A stretch of DNA of 64,000 bases from Medicago truncatula (GCF_003473485.1 NC_053045.1:57020494-57084493), one strand, 5' to 3'. Shown: positions 33,433 to 45,173, numbered from the stretch's first letter. Numbers and translations: made by a program. The notes: generated by a model from the letters alone, not told the origin.

Positions 33433-36400
33433 TGTTATACCCTGTTTTTGGACCTAAAAATACTGGGCCCAATTTCATTTCGAACTTTGTCAATTATCAA
33501 ATTTCAACTGCACAGTTCAAATTGTCTCTGCTTCGCAGTATTTGCAATCACAATTTTACTTATGTTTTTCTTGCATAAAACCTTTCAAAATGTCTTTACT
33601 TGTCTTGTAAGTCATTCAAAAGTGTCTCTGAATCATTACATTGCTTTTTCTACAGTTTATTTCAAAATTTGCAAAAAAAGTCATACAGAAGGGTATTTTG
33701 GTCATTTCCTGCAGTGGGACCCATTTTCATCCTTGTGACTGTCTCTGAGTCTTTTCAAATTCATTTTTAACTTTCCATCAGTAAACCTTGCTAATTTCAT
33801 TTCAAACTTGCATCTGAGTCAGTGTCGAGTCATTTTGGCTCTGTTTAGGTCATTTTTAGCCCTAGGGGCATTTTGGTCATTTCACATAAAATTTTGACAT
33901 GGGGAGGTTACTTTGAAGTACCTCATTTAGGCCATTGGTTCGTTTTAGTCCGTTTTGTCAATTTTATTTTTTGTTTCGCTTTACGTTTTTGTCAGGTTAC
34001 CAATTTTATTCCAATTTTATTTTTTTTTTATTTTTATTATTATTATTTTGTTTTTTGCATTTTGGTCCCCAGAGAAGTCCAATTTTGCTTTTTAATCCAG
34101 AACCTTTTTTTTTATTTCGCATTTCAGTCCTTTTGGTCATTTGCAGTTTAGTCCCTTAATTTTTCAGTTTTGCAAAAAGGTCCCAAATTGATTCTAAGTC
34201 CAAGGCCGTGCCATTTCCATACAAATCCAGGTGTCACATTTTCATTGGCTCAAGTGTACACATGTCAACTATATAAACAGTGAGTCAGAATCAGAAGCAA
34301 TGATTACACGCCACATCACAAACACTTTCCAATTTTCTTTCTCATTCTCAAAGATCAAAAACGTAACAATTTTCCAGAATCATCAAGAACATTCAAACCC
34401 TAACCGTTTCTGAATCAGTTCAAATCAATCCAAATCAACTCAAATCAGTACAGAATCAACAAGATTTTTGCAATTCTCAGAGATTCTGCATCGAATCTTC
34501 ATCATCGAATTGAATTTCTTCGCAATCCAAAGTGAGAATTCGCCATTGGCGAACTCCAGCACTGATCACGAAGATTTCGAGAGCGTGAAAAGAAGAAAGA
34601 AAGAAACAGAATCCGGACCGGTGAAGAAGAAGAAGAAGAATCACTGATTTATTTTCAGTTTCAAAACCGGAGATCAATAAGCAAAGCCAAATCCAAGTGT
34701 TTCCGAAGAACTCAACAGAATCTCCATAAAAAACTCAGGTAAAACTCAGAATCCTTCTTCAAAAAGTAATATCACAGTTAAACCTGCAAATAGAAAACAG
34801 AAAAGTTTCCAGAATCACGAAACAAAACCGTAACTGTAAACACAAAACCTAGATCCATAAGGATCTAGGTTTTGAAAGCAAGAACAAGTATCAGAAAAGC
34901 CATCAAACGACGAAACGATGTAGATCTTTAAAGATCTAAACGATTTAGTTCAAAAATCAAAATCATTTCAAAACCGTAAAAGTTTTTTCCAAGATCTACG
35001 TCGTTTCAAGCTGTGTATGAGAAAATAATTGCTGGATCCGTGTTTAGGGTTAAAGGACGAATCAATAGATGTAAAAATCATAAGTTTCTGAAAAATTTCA
35101 CGGCGGAACCCTAGATCTTCACCGGAGAAGATGAAGTTTCCGGCGACCTATGAAGGTTCCGGCCGGTCCTTCATCCTCTCCGGCGTGCCATGCCAGAATC
35201 CGGTGAGTTGAGAGAAGAGAGAAGAGAGAGGAGCTTTGAGCTAGAGAGAGAAAGGAAAGTGAAAAATGGAAAAAACCGGAGCCCTTTCCCTTATATAGCC
35301 CGTGAACCGGACCGGTCCAGAACCGGTCCATTTCCCTTTTGTTCCTGGCCGTTTGATCTAGGGTTTTAGGATCCTGGATCAATCGTACGTCCCCTGTGCA
35401 TCCGGATCTTTTAAGTTTTGGGCTTTGTTTTGGGCTTAGTTCTTTTTACGTTTTTGTTATTTTCTTGCTATTTGCACTGCCTTTCTTGCTATCTGAACCT
35501 GTTACTTGCCTACATTTTTTATAGAAATTCCTAAAAAAATTCTTAGTTGTTTCTTGGTATATTTTTGGCATTTTTAGGGTGTTTTCTTGCATGTAAAAAA
35601 TATTAAAATGGCATGAACAAATTTCCATGTGTTTTTACACTTTTGGTATACTTTTTGCTATGTTTTTGTCCTTGATACTTTGATACGTGTTATGAATAAA
35701 TGATACCATATCTTATGATGAATATGCCTCTGGACATGTGCTTCTTTTTGCTGTTTTGAATATGATTTTACGGATTTCTTGTTTTACAAGCAACAAGTGT
35801 TTGTTTTAGAGAATAAAGTGTCAAATTTCTCTATGAATTTGGTGTGATACCTTGCTTGCATATGTTTCCATTAATTTCATGTCATGGCTTGAAACAAAAT
35901 TTCTTGCAAAATTGCCATGATGTGATGATTATGGGTTACAAGCACCTTTAGGTATCACATCAAAGTTTTTAGGTTTATTGCCACTTTATTACCTTTTCTT
36001 TGCCATTTTTATGCATTTCCTTTTGATTACTTCCTACTATTGTGTGCTTTATGATTACTAACCATTTCATCTCATGTGCCATACATTTCATAGCATTCCA
36101 CCACTCTCTCCACTTTCTTTAGCTTAGCATTTATTTTTATTTTTGTTGCAAGTTTTAATTCACTTGGTAATGTAATTTGTTATCATTGGTTTGTAGCTTG
36201 GCAAAGGGGCCATAGAATGTATTTAGGCAATTTTTGTAATATGGACTATGGACACTATGACGCACCGACACGCACACACTCACCTTAGATGTATGCATAG
36301 GATTGTATGGTTAAATAAGCGTTTAGGTTTTAAACACTTAGGGAAAATCCATCTTTTTCAAAAAATAATAATTGAACTTCACTTCAAAAATTTTCATAAT

Positions 36401-36980
36401 AAGTATGAAGTCAACACTTCATTTTTTTTCCTTTCTTTCTTTTTTTCTTAAGAAAAATTCAATTCATCTTAATCATTTAGACTTTCTTTCTAATCACTAA
36501 TCAAACCTCACCTTTTTTTTGCTAAATCTAATGCTCATGAAGCCTCCCAATCTCCTTCTTCAAAACCTTTTTTTTTCAAAACTTAAAATCAAACAATTAA
36601 AACAAAAGAAAAACAAGTCTTTTTTAGCAAGAACTACGCCGGTTTTGATCCCGTAAAACGGTACGTAGGCAATGAGTCAAAACTCATCCAAGCCGAAATA
36701 AAATCAAAGTCTTACAATCTCTCCCCCATTCTTAACTAAATAAACCTCCCATTTTCAAAAGTAAGTAAAAATAAGCGTGAATATAGACTTAGGAAAACGG
36801 CTCCTATAGAGGACTATAGTTACTCCGGGTGCCTAACACCTTCCCGTAGTAAAACCGACCCCCGAACTTAGAATCTAAGGGTTTTTCTCAATTTTGCCCT
36901 TCCCAAGAAAAAATAGAGATATCAACGGTCGAAAGGTACAAGTTCAATTAATGGCTTGGCACCCAAAAACCATGATAACA
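33433..36980 (+). repeat. Ogre 3' LTR (3548 bp)
   Basis: Same sequence as the 5' LTR apart from a few single-base differences in homopolymer length. The short purine-rich tract aaataggggcagc just upstream is the likely polypurine tract. Sense TATA at 34269-34278; antisense TATA-like site at 35298-35289. Followed directly by the right target duplication GGCGT. Confidence 0.95.
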
Positions 36981-37687
36981 GGCGTGAAACTTGTTAGGAT
37001 TAGAGTTCCTTGATCAAGCGTCGCACGTAACCTAATGATCATACATGAATTCTAGCTTTTCTTTGATATTATCACGTATCCCTCGACAACACTATTCGTG
37101 TCCAAACAATATTGTGAAATCAATTGTATCATTCAATCGTCGATGTCTCAAACTATTGAATGATTCAAGAGTCGATCTTATCGTCCAATCGATGATTTCT
37201 CGATCTATTGAATGCTAAGAAAGCTTTAGGTTTGGATACACAAAGTGATTATCAAAACATCGATTCCATGTCTAGAATCTATGTTTTGATAGATGATTAT
37301 TCTAAACCTAGATTCAAAAGTATTTCTCAATCACAATTAAATCAAAGATAAAGATTAAAGTGCAAGAATAACATCAATATCAAATCAAATGCTAGAACCA
37401 TATATTTATAGATCAAAAGATTACATGTTAAGCTAAGATCAAGTACCTCTAATCCCAACAAAGGAGATTTAGCTACTCATTGTCATGGAAGCCTTGCAAG
37501 AATGAATTGAAGGAGAAAGATTCATTTACAACTTGTGATTTCTCAACAAAGAATGAAGAATCCACTCTCTATCACTCTCACTCTATGAAGAACAAGCCCT
37601 ATCTCTCTCTCTAGAAATATTCCAAGTGAAAAAAACTCAGAGAAAAACTAAGTAAAAAACTATATCTCAATGAAATGGTTGAGTGGG

Positions 37688-37696
37688 CTATTTATA
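37688..37696 (-). promoter_or_regulatory. TATA box of the solo LTR
   Basis: TATAAATAG on the minus strand, placed mid-LTR, with downstream sequence towards lower coordinates rich in ctctct. It fits an LTR promoter and gives the orientation of the solo LTR. Confidence 0.55.
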
Positions 37697-38497
37697 CAAT
37701 TCTGACTCTGCATCAACTCGCCTCGCGAGCTCATTCATTCGCCATGGCGAGTTGAGGTTCCTTCGCCATTGGGTTTGTGCCACGTCAGCTGTGAGAGGCT
37801 AAACCGCCCTAACTCGCCTCGCGAGTCATTCCACTCGCCATGGCGAGTTTTCTCGCCTTCCACTCGCCATTGCGAGTTGGTGGCGAAAGATCTTTGATGC
37901 TTACTGGAATTGCTCGCCTTTGATGCTTGCCATGGCGAGTTGGAGGCGAGTGATCTCATTTTTCTACCTTTTTGTACTCTTCTCCATTTTCTTCTCTTTG
38001 CTTGATGTCTTGAGTTCGAATCCTGCACAAATGGGTGAAGTAAGATAGATAAAGCGTAAAAGGGCAATAATCACTTATTTCTCGACTTTTCCCTCAATAA
38101 CTTGCAAAACAAGTAACAAAAGTGCCTAAAATATATCACTTAAAATACAACTTTCTAGCACTTATCAATGTGCTCAAACAAAATATATCCAAACTCTTTA
38201 ACAACACCCATTGAACAACAGATACAACCGCATACTAGCAAGTCATGCTAAAAGTGTTTGTTAAAACCAACATACTCCTCCTTAACACATTGCTCTTTAT
38301 TACATTTGAGTCTAACAAATTCATAATTTTTATTCTGTTTTATAATTGAGTCTATAATATTTCATTTATTTCCTTATCTCAATTGGTGCCTTTTTCATCA
38401 TTCTGGAACCAGAAAGTGAGATTTATTTTTCCTTGGACAGAAAGCAAACTACCAATAGACTATATATGCGTCATAAGTGAATAAACAAAAATGCCTT

Positions 38498-39915
38498 TTA
38501 TACTAAAAGTTTATTGTCCCTCAAACTTTTAAGATCATTGATCAACACTGTTAAATTTCTATGAGATGAACCACCTTCCTGAGCCGCACATTTAGCCTTA
38601 TCCCCAAACTCTCGAGCATGTCGTCTGATTATCTCAGCTACATAACTATTGTCCATCAATCTCTTCACAACCTTCTCAATACCATCCCTCCCGACCAACT
38701 TCTCTTTCTCCCCAATACCAACTAAGCACCACTCTACTGCACCCACTTCCCCCCCAATCCCCCGCACTTGCGTTATCAACTTCTCATTGTAAAATTGTTC
38801 TCCATGCATTGGCCACGTGATCATTGGAACCCCTGCACTAACCGCCTCCACGGTGGAATTCCACCCACAATGTGTCATAAACGCACCCACAACAGTGTGG
38901 CTTAGAATCATAACCTGAGGGGCCCAACCCTTAATAATCAAACCCTTCTTCTTTGCAATAACTCTTTCTTCAAATCCTTTCGGTAGCCATTTTTCTTTCT
39001 CCTCTTGACTCTCATTCTCTTTCCCTTTCTTCTCAGGAACAACTCATACAAATTCGTAACCCGATGCTTCTACCCTGCACGCAATCTCATAAAGTTGTTT
39101 ATCTGAAAAATAACATAGGCTTCCAAAGCAAATGTACAACACTGATATCTCGCTTCAAGTTAAGCCAACTCAGACACTCATGCACACTCACAACACTCTG
39201 TTCTCCTCTCTCTGTTTTCTCTTGAACAGTTCTACGAACAAGATAAGCTGGACTAAGATGCCAAGCTTTCTGACCCGTAGTTTTCTTGTAGTGTTCGATG
39301 TGCTATTTACCGTCAAGTTCTACAAAATTATTGACAAGGATCCCTTGACTTTTGAAAACCATCTCCAAACGCTCTCCCAAGATTTCACTCATCTGCTTAG
39401 GCGGTGTTGCATTCATGACAATAGAATGAGGAAGACCAGGAATTACAAAAGAAGCATATCCATAAAGTGAGTGTGCTTTAACAGATTCCATGGCACAAAT
39501 AGCAAACAGAGAGAAACCGTTGAAAGAGAGTCTTGGAATTTGAAGCTTGTTTGCAAGTTCATCAACCCAAGGAAACAAAAAATCTGTCACGATGCAATCC
39601 GGTGGGTGCTGCTCCACGAAGTGTTGGATGGGTGGTCGGAGGAGAGTGGTAGCTTGAAAGATTTTGACCATGTTATTGAAGTCAGTGGCGGCAGAGAGAC
39701 TTTCTACACCGTCGGGGAGGCCTACTTCTTGGGAAGGAAATGGAACAGTGTGAATACGGAGATGTTGGTTTAAAGGGATAGATTTGCCAAGGATTTGAGC
39801 GTTGGAAGGTGTGGTTATGATGGTAACATTTTGACAGCGTATATGTCGCATAGAGGGATCATATGACCAGGTGATAAGTAAGGTATGAAGTAGATTTTAA
39901 GTGCTTTCTCTTCTC
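38498..39915 (-). pseudogene. Broken UDP-glycosyltransferase, UGT73F-like (copy 2)
   Basis: Clearly homologous to copies 1 and 3 over the whole length: KSIPLNQHLRIHTVPFPSQEVGLPDGVESL and DCIVTDFLFPW in the N half, and a full PSPG box (WAPQ...MHGEQ) in the C half. It cannot make the enzyme. The start codon region is gone: the 5' flank shared with copy 1 (ttggacattaaaagcaata, here 39944-39926) is joined almost directly to the KAL(K)IYFIPYL codons. A 16-nt loss follows LCDI. A TAG interrupts just after the ELDGK segment (~39301). About two bases are missing near 39140. The Trp of WVVPEKK is TGA (39049-39047). The 3' flank matches that of copy 3. A host pseudogene, sister to copies 1 and 3. Confidence 0.9.
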
Positions 39916-39944
39916 TTCTGCTTTATATTGCTTTTAATGTCCAA

Positions 39945-40564
39945 CATGCCCTCATCTACGACTGGTGCACATTTAATTGAATGAGAAATTCTTAGGTGAA
40001 CACTCACCTAATATGGTTTTGTATAAGTTGTGTTGGGTGTTGTTTAGCAGCTGCTTGTGGTGCTATCAGTTTTTTCTTTGGCAGTAGTTTTTTCTCCTAT
40101 TGGGTACAACTTGTGCTCTTTGAGAGTTATCTTAAAATTGGCTTTATGCAAATTATTAAGTATTTGAGCACTTGTGTTTCCTTTCTAAGAGTTTGTAGGT
40201 GAAAATTTTAAAGCAATATAAATTGAGGGGATTGTGAGTTTTGACCACTAATTCATTGGTTTGTTCTCTTTGGATGATCAATTCATTGCTTCACATCTCT
40301 TGTCAAAACTTAATTATGCAGTTTGGTAGATTATTGGTTTTGTAATTCAAATGATTTGAAAATAAAAAAGATAAAATTACTTTCTTTGAAATTAGGTGCC
40401 AAACTGTATGAGTACCAAACCATAACCGCAATGTAAAAATCAGTTTTATATTTACCACCTTTCCAAAAGACATTAATCAAACGTGACTCCTCCTGATCTA
40501 ACTGTACACTATATTAGAATATAACATCTTGTACTTGTCTATTTTGTAAATGGTTAGGTTAATT
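39945..40564. other. Intergenic
   Basis: Nothing recognisable. The 39996-40202 open frame lacks motifs and has AT-rich composition like its surroundings. Confidence 0.4.
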
Positions 40565-40870
40565 AGAGCTTGACAGCTTGAGCATCACACGCTTCAATTG
40601 ACTTCAACTTTTCCGTGTATACATAATTGTAACTTCTACCAACATTCATAAATTTCTCATAGAACGTAGCATATAGCATATGTCTTTGCTCACGAGGTAC
40701 AAACTCATGATTGTGATCCAATGCCAACTTGGTTATTAGTATAAACCTTCCTTGCTCACATTAAATCTCACCATAGCATTACAATTTGTTCTTGGATTTG
40801 CTCTCTCAACAACACTTCACCTCCGAGTTTGTTGTTCTTAAACCCTTGTCCAGAAAAGATAGTTGAACAA
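40565..40870 (-). pseudogene. Decayed FAR1/FHY3-type DNA-binding domain fragment
   Basis: On the minus strand a conceptual read contains NPRTNCNAMVRFNVSKEG, then, in another frame, TKLALDHNHEFVPREQRHM and LYATFYEKF. The Cys...Cys...HNH arrangement followed by VP/HML is the signature of the FAR1 DNA-binding domain (WRKY-GCM1 fold), used by plant FHY3/FAR1 transcription factors and derived from Mutator-like transposases. At least one frame change and tandem stops separate the two parts. No DDE transposase region or neighbouring exons are seen, so this is a remnant. Confidence 0.7.
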
Positions 40871-42479
40871 ATTTCTTATCAATTTAGAGACATCTAGGCT
40901 CAAACTTGATTTGATTTGTACTTTTAAACTTAAATATAATACAGTAAAGAGGATTATGACGCCTAAGTAATGATTTAGACAAAACTAAGACGAGGTTTCC
41001 TTTCATACTAAATTTCACATGCTTTGAATCTCTAATCTGGTTTAGACAAAACTTGAGGGCTATAAACAACATGAAACACATATATAGTAGAGCACATGTA
41101 AATGACACTGAAGTCAAAGCAGATAAAATCTAAAATCAAATGCAGAAAAAAATATCAATATGGTGATGTGAGCATTGAACTCATGCTCACATCATATACA
41201 ATGATACCAAAGGTCTTGGACCATGTTTTCCACCAAATCACGTATTTTCAAAATATAGATATATAAATTCACTTTCACAGTTTGAAAACAAAACATAATT
41301 CATGTAAATCAGACACACTGACATTAAAGAATTCAAGGACACAAAATCAGCTTTACAACAGAATTGTTTCCTGCATAGTGAAAAAGTGGTTGGATGACAA
41401 ATTGAATGAAGAAACACGTTGAAAAGGGTTCATCACCACCTATAAGTCAAGCTTGATGTTGAGAGGTTCAGTCTTATTGGAGAAAAGAATTCTAGGTGGC
41501 CCAAGAGTTCATTAATTCACTTCCACATAAGGATCGAATGTCCACATCAAAGCATGCTAATTATGCTAGTTTCAAAGCTTTGATGGATCATTATTATTCT
41601 CTTTTTGTGTTTAAACAAAAAATGTTGAGATTCCTTGTATTAACTGCAATTAGGGTCACCAGACTCACCAATCAATTACGGATGCAGTGATAGTGAAATA
41701 TAACTCTCATTGATGTACAAATTTACTAATCAATTGATGTAGCATAACTGATTAGACGATAGTAACAAAAGTAGAAGAAGTATTATCCACAGGATTACCA
41801 AGATCTCATTCCTGGTAACCGGAAGATTAACACACAAAGAAAAGTATTATCCGCAGGTTTTGACTCAATTGAAAAATGCCTAAATTCATCTGTGTGTATA
41901 GGTTTTCATGTGATATTTGACAATCAGTCTAAAAAAAAAATCATTTGAACACTTATTTAGTGCCTACCAACACATGGTTGGTAGTATTATATGTAAATAA
42001 ATTAGTTTACATTTCTTTAGAGCATAATGAACATAATCTTCCTTCGAAAAAAAATGAACAAAATCTAAATAACTCGCTTTAGAAAACTTTCATCTCAATA
42101 ATCCTTGGTGGAGATGCTCTTTAAAAAGAATAAACTTTTTCTACAAAAACAAAACAATGTTGATGAAAGAAGCCATCTATTTCCGGCCACAACGATCATG
42201 TTTTCTGTCAAATGTGATTTTGCTCTTTGCCTATTATTACACAAGTGTTTCATGCTACATCCAACATACTCCTTAACAAACCGCTCTTTATTTATATTTG
42301 AGTCTATCAAATTCATAATCATTTTTAATTTTTTTTCTATTATTGAGTCTATAGTATTTCATTTATCTCAATTGGTTCCTTTTTCATCATTCTGAACCAG
42401 ATAACGAGATTTATATTTTGTTGGACAGAAAGCAAAATAATAGACTATATATGTCATAAATAAATAAACAAAACGACCT
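40871..42479. other. Intergenic; 3' flank of UGT copy 3
   Basis: 41200-41280 is a reversed relative of 16440-16520 downstream of UGT copy 1. 42160-42479 closely resembles 38180-38497 downstream of the pseudogene (for example ttgagtctat, ttcatttat, ctcaattgg, ttttcatcattct, gacagaaagcaaa). No gene is supported; the small frame at 41496-41690 has no motif. Confidence 0.6.
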
Positions 42480-43949
42480 TTAAACTCGAAGTTTGCGGTC
42501 CCTCAATATTTTAAGATCATCGATCACAGCCGTTAAATTCCTATGAGATGAACCACCTTCTTGAGCCGCATGTTTAGCCTTATCCCCAAACTCTCGAGCA
42601 TACTTTTTGATTTTCTCAGCTTCGTCACCACCATCCATCAATCTCCTCACAGCCTTCTCAATACTATCCCTCCCCACCACCTTCTCTCTCTCCCCAATAC
42701 CAGTTGAACTCCACTCAGCTGCCCCCACCACCACCCCAATTCGTCGCACCTGTGTTATCAACTTTTCATTGTAAAATTGTTCTCCATGCACCGGCCACGT
42801 GATCATCGGAACCCCTGCACTAACAGCCTCAACAGTGGAATTCCACCCACAATGCGTCATAAACGCACCCAGAGCTTTGTGGCTCAAAATCATAACTTGT
42901 GGAGCCCAACCCCTAATAATCAAACCCTTCTTCTTTCCGATATTTCTCTCTTCGAATCCCTTTGGCAACCATTTTCCTTTCTCCTCTTCACTCTCATCTT
43001 CTTTCCCTTTCTTCTCAGGAACAACCCATATGAATTTGTGACCCGATGCTTCTATCCCACATGCAATCTCGTAAAGTTGTTTATCCGGGAAAAGGCATAA
43101 GCTTCCAAAGCATATGTACAACACTGAGTTATCTGGCTTCGAGTCTAGCCAACTCAGACACTCATGCACACTCACAACACTTTGTTGTCCCCTCTGTGCT
43201 TTTTCTTGAACAGTTCTACGAATAAGAGAAGCCGGACCAAGATGCCAAGCTTTGTGACCTGTAGTTTTCTCGTAGTGTTCGATGTACTCTTCACCGTCAA
43301 GTTCAGAAAAATTGTTAACAATGATTCCGTTGCTTTTGAAAACCGTCTCCAAAAGCGCTTCCAATAAGTCACTCATCTGCTTCGGCGGAGCTGCATTCAT
43401 GGCAATAGAATGAGGAAGACCAGGAATTACAAATGAAGCAGATTCATAAAGAGAGTGTGCTTTAACAGATTCTATGGCACAAATTGCAAACAGAGAGAAA
43501 CCGTTGAAACTGAGTCTAGGAATTTGAAGCTTGTTTGCAAGTTCATCAACCCAAGGAAACAAGAAATCCGCCACAATGCAATCCGGTGGGTGCTGCTCCA
43601 CGAAGTGTTGGATGGGTGGTTGGAGGAGAGTGGTGGCTTGAAAGATCTTGCGAAGATTCTCGAGGTCGGTGGCGGCGGAGAGGCTTTCGACGCCATCAGG
43701 GAGGCCAACTTCATGGGAAGGAAATGGAACGGTGTGAATACGGAGGTGTTGGTTTAAAGGGATGGATTTGCCAAGGATTTGAGCATTGGAGGGTGTGGTT
43801 ATGATGGTAACTTTTTGACGGCGTAAGGCAAAGAGTGTTGCTATGTCACATAAAGGGATCATATGACCAGGAGCTAAGTAAGGTATGAAGTAGATAGTAA
43901 GTGCTTTCTCTTCTCCTTCTTCCATATCCATCTTTGTTTTTTCTTCCAT
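42480..43949 (-). CDS. UDP-glycosyltransferase, UGT73F-like (copy 3)
   Basis: Intact single-exon gene, 489 residues from the ATG at 43949 (alternatives at 43931 and 43925; the last gives MEEGEEKALTIYF, aligned with copy 1). The larger frame reaches further upstream only through a GTG. Catalytic His29 is in LAPGHMIPL and Asp128 in DCIVADF. The PSPG box spans residues 348-391 from WAPQ to HGEQ, Gln-terminated, suggesting UDP-glucose. Closest in this window to copies 1 and 2 (LRRQ, SNAQILGKSIPL). The family includes legume saponin glucosyltransferases; the acceptor here is not known. The gene and its 3' flank were copied together with the pseudogene to its left. Confidence 0.93.
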   Translation of the reverse strand: MEEKTKMDMEEGEEKALTIYFIPYLAPGHMIPLCDIATLFALRRQKVTIITTPSNAQILGKSIPLNQHLRIHTVPFPSHEVGLPDGVESLSAATDLENLRKIFQATTLLQPPIQHFVEQHPPDCIVADFLFPWVDELANKLQIPRLSFNGFSLFAICAIESVKAHSLYESASFVIPGLPHSIAMNAAPPKQMSDLLEALLETVFKSNGIIVNNFSELDGEEYIEHYEKTTGHKAWHLGPASLIRRTVQEKAQRGQQSVVSVHECLSWLDSKPDNSVLYICFGSLCLFPDKQLYEIACGIEASGHKFIWVVPEKKGKEDESEEEKGKWLPKGFEERNIGKKKGLIIRGWAPQVMILSHKALGAFMTHCGWNSTVEAVSAGVPMITWPVHGEQFYNEKLITQVRRIGVVVGAAEWSSTGIGEREKVVGRDSIEKAVRRLMDGGDEAEKIKKYAREFGDKAKHAAQEGGSSHRNLTAVIDDLKILRDRKLRV

Positions 43950-44786
43950 CGCCAATATAATTCTTCTTTGTGCGTGTGTGGATACTATAAGGTGTAGATT
44001 ATAACAAAGTGACAAACAATTCTTGTGTGGTTTCCAATGACCTATCACTGAAAATGTTGTATATATATATTTTTGTCATTGGCCATTTATATATATTTAT
44101 ATATCCTGTCAACTTGATACTTTAATAAAAATGTGTCTTATCTGTATATTGCTGTATATTAATGGACATATATGCCTCAAGAAAAAGTAAAAGAAAACGA
44201 AAGATACTAGATCTGCCTGCCTCATTTTTGTTCTTGAAAAACGGCTGATTTAAAATTAAACAAATAAAATCACAACACTCTCTCTATTAGAATTATCCTC
44301 AATAATGCTCTGCCTCATGCCACTTTGCAAGCCTAGGAAGAAGAGACCGAAAAAATCAATTTCACTATGTTTTAGTATAAAAAAGGTGTTCGGTAAGACT
44401 TTGGTTAATTCTGAACAAAAATGTTGGATGGTGCGAAATATTTTCGGATAGTATTTGGGTGATATTGGTGATATTGGTCAATTACAATGTTACACTTATG
44501 TTTGTCTCTCTTTCACAAGCATTGTAATATTGTGATTGGTCGATGTCACCAATGTCACCTAAATGTTATCCAATATTTTCGCACAAATTACGTGAAGCAT
44601 GCACGCACAATTATTATATATTTTTGCATTGATAAAAACTGGCTTAGTTATATACCGGGGAAAAAAAGCTTGTAGGTTTATTTGAGTGTCATACTTTCAT
44701 TTCACCGTCCAGAGATAATTTGGATATGGTTCATAAGGTTTTAAATATATTATTTTAATTAAATAATATAATATTAATAATAATAA
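43950..44786. other. Upstream region of UGT copy 3
   Basis: Contains TA-rich runs around 44055-44105 (tatatatat...) that may include the core promoter, and the word cactttatctat-like AT sequence further up. A tagtatccacacac stretch near 43980 matches the 5' leader of copy 1 (tagtatccaaacac). No other gene is seen. Confidence 0.4.
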
Positions 44787-44787
44787 G

Positions 44788-45173
44788 GTTTGTTTGGTTA
44801 AAAATAGTGAATAACTGATTCGTTAGTTTATTGCATATGACTTTATAGCTATCAAATAGTTGATAAACTATCTTATAACTGATAGCGAATAAGTTAGCTG
44901 ACTGAATTTACAGTATTTAGTAAAATTAACTTGTAAATATGAAATGACATAAAACTGATATATTTAATTAATTTTATTTGCCAATTAAATTTGTAGGGGT
45001 AAAGTTGAGATAAATAGTGATATGCTATAATTAGCTTATTAACAGACATAAACTAGTAAAAATAAGTTATAAACTCATGATAAAGTGACATTTATCAAAT
45101 AAATCTGTTTTTTAGTCAAATGAGCTTATATGATATAAACTATGAGCTCAAAATCATGTCTTACCAAACAAAC
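44788..45173. mobile_element. hAT-like MITE (about 390 bp)
   Basis: Left gtttgtttggt (44788-44798) is the exact reverse complement of right accaaacaaac (45163-45173). The interior is full of ataagct/agcttat words and has no coding capacity. Similar in style to the elements at 13091 and 62430. Target duplication not clear. Confidence 0.6.

Larger units (their letters stand above)
18244..36980 (+). mobile_element. Ogre-type Ty3/gypsy (Tat lineage) LTR retrotransposon, looks whole
   Basis: An 18.7-kb element between a perfect 5-bp target duplication GGCGT (18239-18243 and 36981-36985). Parts in order: 5' LTR 18244-21792; primer-binding region just after (tggcgacttcactgggg); extra ORF1 at 22498-23928; gag-protease at 24153-27470; reverse transcriptase, RNase H, second RNase H and integrase at 27748-31236; a long 3' non-coding region with two tandem arrays; 3' LTR 33433-36980. 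The extra ORF before gag, the very long LTRs and the separate gag-pro and pol frames define Ogre; the family is known to remove an intron between them. The LTRs differ only by a few homopolymer lengths, so the insertion is very recent. It looks whole, with no obvious breaks in its main frames. Described as a fossil-type element only. Confidence 0.95.
18074..38167 (-). mobile_element. Solo LTR (about 1.35 kb) split by the Ogre insertion
   Basis: Two pieces, 18074-18243 and 36986-38167, form one LTR-like unit with TG...CA ends and a 5-bp target duplication ATGTG at 18069-18073 and 38168-38172. On the minus strand it starts TGATAAGTGCTAG and has a TATA box (tataaatag) at 37696-37688, so that is its sense strand. 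No internal coding region is attached, hence a solo LTR. The segment 37718-37945 is rich in palindromic words built on cgccatggcg and cgcctcgcgag. It is a fossil, older than the Ogre element inside it. Family not certain. Confidence 0.75.

Noticed and set aside
37735-38067. 110-codon minus-strand frame
   Set aside because: It lies within the solo LTR and runs through its palindromic words; no domain is seen.
38498-38941. Short functional UGT encoding only the C-terminal domain
   Set aside because: The upstream half of the same gene is present and broken, so this is a surviving piece of a pseudogene.
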